Shown: positions 6,147 through 10,342 of the stretch, one piece after another
How the letters are laid out: each line of letters begins with the position of its first letter
How positions within the stretch are numbered: the first letter of the stretch is position 1
The notes under the pieces: generated by a model
Database searches by the model: none
The model's input: the letters and a program-made list of their open reading frames with translations, nothing else
Told to the model about the DNA's origin: nothing
Assembly (NCBI GenBank): GCA_031368515.1
Contig: JANMNW010000040.1
Span: 1 to 10,342, forward strand
Reading direction: 5' to 3'
DNA: 10,342 bases
Source of the DNA: CANJQH01 sp031368515
Lineage (GTDB): Bacteria > Chloroflexota > Anaerolineae > J036 > Brachytrichaceae
Translations under genes and position numbers: made by a program

Positions 6147-7778
6147 CTACCGCAAAGTCGGCACAATTTCGTGCTCGTGCAAATACTCGTCGCCGACGGC
6201 GTAGTTTTCAAACTGAATCGAATAGAAGTCGTCGAAGAACGGCTTGATCACTTCTTCAATCTGCGGGTCGTAGGCGGGCATCACATGCAGCAGCCTGCCG
6301 CCGTGATCGGCGCGAAACTCGCCGTCTTCGATGATGATTTTGCCGGATTTCACCACATAGCGCGGCGTGCTGAACATCGCTTCCTTGTCGGCTTGTTCTT
6401 CATAGATCGTAATGTCGGCGTCTGCGCCGGCGCCGAGATGGCCTTTGTTTTTCAAGCCCAGCAGGCGCGCCGGGCCCGCGCGCGTGACGATGGCGATCTC
6501 GCGCAGCGTGTATTCGCGCTGAAGGTCGTCCAGCAGCACGGTTTTTTTCATCGCCGCCTGGTTTACCTTTTTGATCTCCTGATTGCGAAAATCGCGATCC
6601 ATCAACAGCTTGATCAGGCGCGGATAGTTCATGAACGAGCCGCCGTTGGGATGGTCGGTCGAGAGCGCCAGCTGCCACGGGTTCTGATTTAGCAGAAACA
6701 GCTCCAGCCCGATGCCCCACTGCAGCGCATGCACATAGTTGCTGTCCTGATACACAAACGGCACGATGCCGCATCCGGTCTCATTTTCAACGTCGGCATT
6801 CACCCATTTGCCGCCACTGAGCTTGTGCAACATGTAGGAGAGCGGCGCATCGGCAGTCATGGTGACGGCGTCGCCAAACATCACCTGCCCGACATCGGCC
6901 GTGGTCTCCGGGTGATTCTTCAAATACTCAATGATTTCAGCCGCTTTCGAGGTGGGCTTGCCGCCCAGTTTGCCGCCGTAGCAGTGAAACTGGATGTGTG
7001 TGATGTGCGCGCGACGCCCCTGCAGCACGCGCATGGTTTCAAGCGTGGTGGTGTAGTTGCCGCTGTGGCCCAGGTTGTTGCAATGAATGTGCGTCGGATG
7101 CGGCAGGCCCAGTTCATCAACCGCCAGCGACAACGCATCCACCACTTGCAACGGGGTGATGCCAAAGCTCTCGATCGTGCTGTTTTGATCGGTGACGTTG
7201 TTGCTGCCGGACTTCCACATTTCGACGCCGCCGGGGTTGACGATCTTGGCGGTGTAGGCCTTGGCCGCGTTGAGCCACCAGGCCAGCGTGTTGCGAACGG
7301 CGTCTTTGCGGCCTTCCTTGATCAGCCGCATCAACAGCACGTTATTGCCCATCAGCGCATAGAATCCCTTGTCGATGATCGGCGTATCGTGCAGTTCTTC
7401 GATGACATGGCGCGCACCGAGCGCCGGCGCCGCCGCTTCCATGACCGTGGTGTAGCCGAGCATGGCATAGCGATAGCCGGTGGCGAACGTCGAAGGCACG
7501 CTGCCACCCGCGCCCGAGCGCATCAGGCCGACGCGAGGGTGCGGATCGCGCCGATGATCTTCAGGGATGAGCTTGCGCGCCAGGTTGACTTTGGGGCCGG
7601 CGATATGCGCGTGCATGTCGACGCCGCCGGGCATGACGACCATGCCACGCGCGTCGATGCTTCGCGCCTCAGGCGGCACATCCGCCACGATCTTTCCGTC
7701 ACTCACGCAGATGTCGCGAATTTCGCCGTCGATGTTGTTTGCCGGGTCGTAAACACGGCCGTTGACGATTCTCAGCAT
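6147..7778 (-). CDS. fhcA: Formylmethanofuran dehydrogenase / formyltransferase-hydrolase complex subunit A (amidohydrolase)
   Basis: This 543-residue protein is the zinc-dependent amidohydrolase subunit FwdA/FhcA. It hydrolyses, or in reverse forms, the formamide bond between formate and the furan carrier. Metal-site residues are visible: H56 and H58 in DMHAH, K178 in AYTAKIVNPGG (the lysine carboxylated in Methanothermobacter FwdA), H230 and H232 in THIHCNN, and D375 in STDHPNGG. The amidohydrolase N-terminal beta domain starts at residue 1 (VNGRVYDPANN), and the matching C-terminal part includes GADADITIYE near 451-460. Length agrees with the family. The ATG at 7778 lies 3 nt after the fhcB stop, so the two are probably coupled. 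The stop is followed at once by the 22-bp inverted repeat. All catalytic residues I can place are present, so the enzyme should be active. Confidence 0.95.
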   Translation of the reverse strand: MLRIVNGRVYDPANNIDGEIRDICVSDGKIVADVPPEARSIDARGMVVMPGGVDMHAHIAGPKVNLARKLIPEDHRRDPHPRVGLMRSGAGGSVPSTFATGYRYAMLGYTTVMEAAAPALGARHVIEELHDTPIIDKGFYALMGNNVLLMRLIKEGRKDAVRNTLAWWLNAAKAYTAKIVNPGGVEMWKSGSNNVTDQNSTIESFGITPLQVVDALSLAVDELGLPHPTHIHCNNLGHSGNYTTTLETMRVLQGRRAHITHIQFHCYGGKLGGKPTSKAAEIIEYLKNHPETTADVGQVMFGDAVTMTADAPLSYMLHKLSGGKWVNADVENETGCGIVPFVYQDSNYVHALQWGIGLELFLLNQNPWQLALSTDHPNGGSFMNYPRLIKLLMDRDFRNQEIKKVNQAAMKKTVLLDDLQREYTLREIAIVTRAGPARLLGLKNKGHLGAGADADITIYEEQADKEAMFSTPRYVVKSGKIIIEDGEFRADHGGRLLHVMPAYDPQIEEVIKPFFDDFYSIQFENYAVGDEYLHEHEIVPTLR

Positions 7779-7781
7779 GAT

Positions 7782-9092
7782 TTAGGCAGTCTGGCCGAGC
7801 AGCTGGCGCACGCGATCTTTGATCGCGCGCAGCACGGTCTCGTCGCTGGGATAGGGAGACGGGAAGGCGGGCCGCAACGAAATCGGCACGTCGTCCATTC
7901 GATAGACGGTGCCGCCGGTGTTGATGCCGTAGGTCGCCGTCGTGAAGGATATTTTTGCCACCGACGTAGTCACGGTTGTTTTTGGATCGAGCACGATGGT
8001 CGGGATGCGCTTGAGATGCTCGATGGCGGCTTTGGGAAAGTTTGACGCCGGGTCGCTGGCGATGATCAGCGCAGCGTCGGCTTCGGCGCGCGCCAGCAGA
8101 TCGACCGTGGTGAACTCGCCCGGGTTGAATCGAGGGAAGCCGCGGCTGAAGTTCACCGCAAACGGATAGCCGGTCTGCCACGAGACCACGTTGTCGGCGC
8201 CGGTAACATTGCCGTGGCCGCGCACCGGCTTGGCGACGAAGTGCGTGAATTCGTTCAGATCCGTCGCCAGCGCGAGCAGTGCGCCGGAGTTGTAGTGACG
8301 GCCGCGCGTCATGGTCAGACCCATGCCAAAGAACAGCACGCCAAAGCGGCACGACTTCATGCGCTGGACCAGGTCTTTCATCGCGTGAAGCGACACGCCG
8401 GTGATCTCTTCGATTGACGGATCGACCGGTTTGCCCTTCACCAGCGCGCGCAACGCCCACAGCATCTCGAAATCCGCGCGCGGTTTCACCTGCAAGAAGA
8501 TGTCGGCGACTTTCGCGCTCGGCGTCTGGCGGACATCCACCAAGACCACGGTGCGGTCTTTGCGGCCGTTTGGCACATACATGCCCTTGGGCGTGACCGA
8601 GTAGCGTGTGAAATGGCGCGGGTGCGATTCGGCCGGATTGCCGCCCCAGTAGATCACCAGGTCGGCGCGGTTGCGCACTTCGCCCAGCGTGGCGGTGCTT
8701 TCTCCCGCGCCCTGAAAGGCCATGCCGGACGGGCCGTGACAAACCGAAGTGGTGGTGTCGATGCTTGCCCCGATATAGTCGGCGATGGCGACGGCTTGCC
8801 GCTGGGCTTCGCAAGTGGTGTCGCTCAAGCCATAGACCACTGGGAAGCGCGCGTTGGCAAGCACCTGGGCCGCGGCTTCAACCGCTTCGTCGGTGCCGGC
8901 TTCGCGTCCATCGATGAGCGCGAAGGGGCGCTGCTCGACCGTGTGTTCAGAGAACCAGGCTTTGCCCAGCACGCAGGCGTTTTTCGCTTGCGTGATGTGA
9001 TTGCCTTCGACTGTCAGGATCATGTCATCACACACGCACCCGCAAAAAGTGCAGGTGGCGTTTTCGATGATGCGTTTATCGGTGTTTTCCAT
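7782..9092 (-). CDS. fhcB: Formylmethanofuran dehydrogenase subunit B, with intact redox-site motifs
   Basis: The 436-residue product aligns in layout with archaeal FwdB (about 430). Near the N-terminus C14, C17, C21 and C40 form a CX2CX3CX18C motif for a [4Fe-4S] cluster. The stretch SVCHGPSG has its cysteine at residue 118, the same number I recall for the tungsten-ligating cysteine of Methanothermobacter FwdB. Further family blocks are FGMGLTMTRGRHYN and KPVRGHGNVTGADNV in the middle, and ASDPASNFP later. In archaea this subunit oxidises or makes formate at a Mo/W bis-pterin centre. In the M. extorquens complex the homologue is reported, to my memory, to lack the cofactor. Here the key residues are kept, so redox activity is possible. 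It sits 3 nt downstream of the FwdD-like gene and 3 nt upstream of fhcA. The symbol follows operon position; fwdB/fmdB may be the better name. Confidence 0.92.
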   Translation of the reverse strand: MENTDKRIIENATCTFCGCVCDDMILTVEGNHITQAKNACVLGKAWFSEHTVEQRPFALIDGREAGTDEAVEAAAQVLANARFPVVYGLSDTTCEAQRQAVAIADYIGASIDTTTSVCHGPSGMAFQGAGESTATLGEVRNRADLVIYWGGNPAESHPRHFTRYSVTPKGMYVPNGRKDRTVVLVDVRQTPSAKVADIFLQVKPRADFEMLWALRALVKGKPVDPSIEEITGVSLHAMKDLVQRMKSCRFGVLFFGMGLTMTRGRHYNSGALLALATDLNEFTHFVAKPVRGHGNVTGADNVVSWQTGYPFAVNFSRGFPRFNPGEFTTVDLLARAEADAALIIASDPASNFPKAAIEHLKRIPTIVLDPKTTVTTSVAKISFTTATYGINTGGTVYRMDDVPISLRPAFPSPYPSDETVLRAIKDRVRQLLGQTA

Positions 9093-9095
9093 GTC

Positions 9096-9440
9096 TTATG
9101 CGACCCGTTCAACTTGCACATCAAACGACTTGGACAACGGCATGCCCGTGCCTTGTGTTTCACCGCCGACCAGCTGGCTGGAGGCCGGGCCATAGGCCAT
9201 GAAGAGCATGCCAGCCGGCAAGTCAGACGGCTTTCGCGCTTTGCATTTCACGACGCACTCCCCGACCTCGGTGCTCAAGCGCACCGCATCGCCTTCTTTC
9301 ACACCTAAGCGCGCCATGTCATCGCTGTTGATTTCAACGGTCGTGGTCACTTCGATGTACTCGGCGCCAAGCTTGCCCGCGTTCAGGCTGGTGCCCTGCT
9401 TGCTTGTTCGCCCGGGGATTAGCAACATTGTTTCGGCCAT
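9096..9440 (-). CDS. FwdD-like molybdopterin dinucleotide-binding subunit
   Basis: From the ATG at 9440 the product is 114 residues and resembles FwdD/FmdD, the separate small subunit that completes the pterin-cofactor pocket of FwdB in archaeal formylmethanofuran dehydrogenases. Signatures are LLIPGRTSKQG at 6-16, the DDMARLGVKEGDAVRL beta-barrel segment at 40-55, and FMAYGP at 80-85 followed by GGETQGTGMP at 92-101, typical of the molybdopterin-dinucleotide-binding fold. The frame is open upstream to an ATG at 9515, but that would add 25 unconserved residues and start inside a stem-loop, so 9440 is preferred; an ATG at 9428 is also possible. No clear Shine-Dalgarno is seen. It is followed after 3 nt by fhcB. 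Its presence argues for a cofactor-loaded complex. Family call is fairly firm. Confidence 0.85.
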   Translation of the reverse strand: MAETMLLIPGRTSKQGTSLNAGKLGAEYIEVTTTVEINSDDMARLGVKEGDAVRLSTEVGECVVKCKARKPSDLPAGMLFMAYGPASSQLVGGETQGTGMPLSKSFDVQVERVA

Positions 9441-9486
9441 GTCTGAGGCGCATAGTTTAGCGTCTTCGGCCAAACACCGCTTCACC

Positions 9487-9516
9487 GATGGGCTCCACTT
9501 CAAAATGGAGCCCATC
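9487..9516. terminator. Perfect 11-bp stem-loop, possible terminator or processing site
   Basis: Arms 9487-9497 and 9506-9516 are perfect reverse complements (GATGGGCTCCA), enclosing an 8-nt loop. The element lies about 23 nt past the stop of the ATP-grasp ligase gene and 46 nt before the FwdD-like start, on the minus strand. It is the right place for a terminator or attenuator between the two. No run of U follows on either strand, so intrinsic termination would be weak. Promoter elements for the downstream genes were sought in 9441-9539 and none is convincing. Confidence 0.5.
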
Positions 9517-9539
9517 TTAAGGACAACTTAGAGCAAGTG

Positions 9540-10342
9540 TCAGGTGAACGCAAGCTGCTGCGACACCCAGGCGGCGCGGATGTGCAATTCGGCCAGGCAC
9601 GCGTCCGACGTGTCGGCATAAGCCAAGACTGTGCAAATCGGATGCCCGCGCGCAATTGACTCACCCGGATGCGGAATGTCACGAATGTCGCGCGCGTGCC
9701 AGTCGCGGGTATCGCCCACGCGCGCGTTCGCCGCTGCAAACACCACCGCCTTGCCGGCCGCATTCTGACCGGCCGCCCCAGCTGCCGGGGGTGACAGCAG
9801 CACGCGCTCGCCCAGACAGCCGCGCACATGCAAATCAAAAGTGCGCAGGTCGAACAGCCGGTCAAACAGCTCGAGCGACGCCGACGGCCGCGCATTGACT
9901 TCAAGCGACCAGATGCGCCCAGATCGCCAGATGAAGTCAACCGTATTCACGCCGCGCAAGCCAAAGGCGCTGGCGAGATGCGACGCTATGAGCGCAGCTT
10001 CGCGCCGCATGGCGTCAAGCTCGCCGGCGGGTGCGCGTGGCGGGGTCAGGTTGCCGCACCAGCGAAAGCCGCTCGCGCCAAATGCCGGCAGGCCGATCAA
10101 CTGTTCGCTGAGGCCAATCAACTGGGCATCGCGTCCATCGGCCACAAACGTAAATGAGCACGGCAACCCCTCGACGTACTCCTGGGCGATGCCATTGACG
10201 CCGTGTCCGCGTCCGGCCCAGCGCACGCCTGATCCGCCGCCGCCGCGTTCGGGTTTCCAGAGCCAGCCACCCGGCGGCGTAAACTGGTCGACCCGACGGG
10301 TTATCAAATTCTCATCTTCACCCACCCGCTCAAGCCGCCGCG
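9540..10342 (-). CDS. ATP-grasp ligase, partial (N-terminus beyond window)
   Basis: The frame is open to the right edge of the window, so only the C-terminal 267 or so residues are seen; a GTG at 10325 is internal and not needed as a start. The ATP-grasp core is visible: WLWKPERGGGGSGV with the nucleotide-binding lysine and glycine loop, then IAQEYVEGLPCSFTFVADG, and the metal-binding end VNTVDFIW followed by SLEVNARPSASLELFD with E and N of the E-x-N motif. The last 70 residues (VVFAAANAR, then DIPHPGESIARGHPICTVLA) look like the C-terminal lobe of carboxylase-type ATP-grasp proteins. It resembles the COG2232-type ligases I associate with bacterial H4MPT clusters, and also recalls MfnD, the tyramine-glutamate ligase of methanofuran synthesis. 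A role in building the furan carrier is plausible but unproven. It is separated from the next gene by a 99-nt spacer. Confidence 0.75.
   Translation of the reverse strand, partial: RRLERVGEDENLITRRVDQFTPPGGWLWKPERGGGGSGVRWAGRGHGVNGIAQEYVEGLPCSFTFVADGRDAQLIGLSEQLIGLPAFGASGFRWCGNLTPPRAPAGELDAMRREAALIASHLASAFGLRGVNTVDFIWRSGRIWSLEVNARPSASLELFDRLFDLRTFDLHVRGCLGERVLLSPPAAGAAGQNAAGKAVVFAAANARVGDTRDWHARDIRDIPHPGESIARGHPICTVLAYADTSDACLAELHIRAAWVSQQLAFT

Noticed and set aside
6729..8045. A 438-codon open frame on the plus strand opposite fhcA/fhcB
   Set aside because: It lies antisense to well-conserved genes, has no recognisable domain, and such shadows are expected in high-GC sequence.
9441..9515. 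Longer FwdD-like protein starting at 9515
   Set aside because: The start sits inside a perfect stem-loop and the extra 25 residues do not resemble FwdD, which normally begins close to the GRT motif.

Overview
The window holds a compact bacterial gene cluster for one-carbon transfer on tetrahydromethanopterin (H4MPT) and a methanofuran-type carrier. Ten genes read on the minus strand and one on the plus strand. A canonical folate-type FolK, a RibD-type reductase and the order fhcB-fhcA-fhcD-fhcC (the order I recall for aerobic methylotrophs) point to a bacterium with high GC content rather than a methanogen. The lineage cannot be fixed from this window. The intergenic stem-loops and short repeated strings remind me of Chloroflexota/Anaerolineae genomes, but that is only an impression.

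Layout in the direction of minus-strand transcription: (1) 10342-9540, the 3' part of an ATP-grasp ligase gene cut by the window edge. (2) 9539-9441, a spacer with a perfect 11-bp stem-loop. (3) 9440-6147, three genes separated by only 3 nt each: an FwdD-type molybdopterin-binding subunit, an FwdB/FhcB-type subunit and the FwdA/FhcA amidohydrolase. (4) 6146-6076, a spacer with a 22-bp stem-loop. (5) 6075-4370, formyltransferase (Ftr/FhcD) and the FwdC/FhcC subunit, overlapping by 4 nt. (6) 4369-4269, a spacer with a 21-bp stem-loop whose distal arm runs into the end of fhcC. (7) 4268-1089, methenyl-H4MPT cyclohydrolase (mch), a RimK/MptN-like ATP-grasp ligase, a CitG-like protein and FolK, each overlapping the next by 4 nt. 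On the plus strand, 196-1080 encodes a RibD-C-type reductase that converges on folK with 8 bp between the stop codons.

The enzymes form a pathway segment. Mch interconverts methenyl- and formyl-H4MPT. Ftr moves the formyl group between H4MPT and the furan carrier. The FwdA/FhcA amidohydrolase interconverts formyl-carrier and formate. FolK, the RibD-like reductase, the CitG-like protein and the two ATP-grasp ligases are plausible cofactor-synthesis enzymes.

The most interesting point is that the B subunit keeps both the four-cysteine iron-sulfur motif and a cysteine at residue 118, and an FwdD-like pterin-binding subunit is encoded just upstream. The M. extorquens-type formyltransferase/hydrolase complex, as I recall it, lost its redox centre. 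This cluster therefore may encode a redox-active molybdenum or tungsten formylmethanofuran dehydrogenase inside a bacterial-type fhc operon. No ferredoxin-type electron-transfer subunit lies in the window. Clear Shine-Dalgarno sequences are scarce, and most genes appear translationally coupled.
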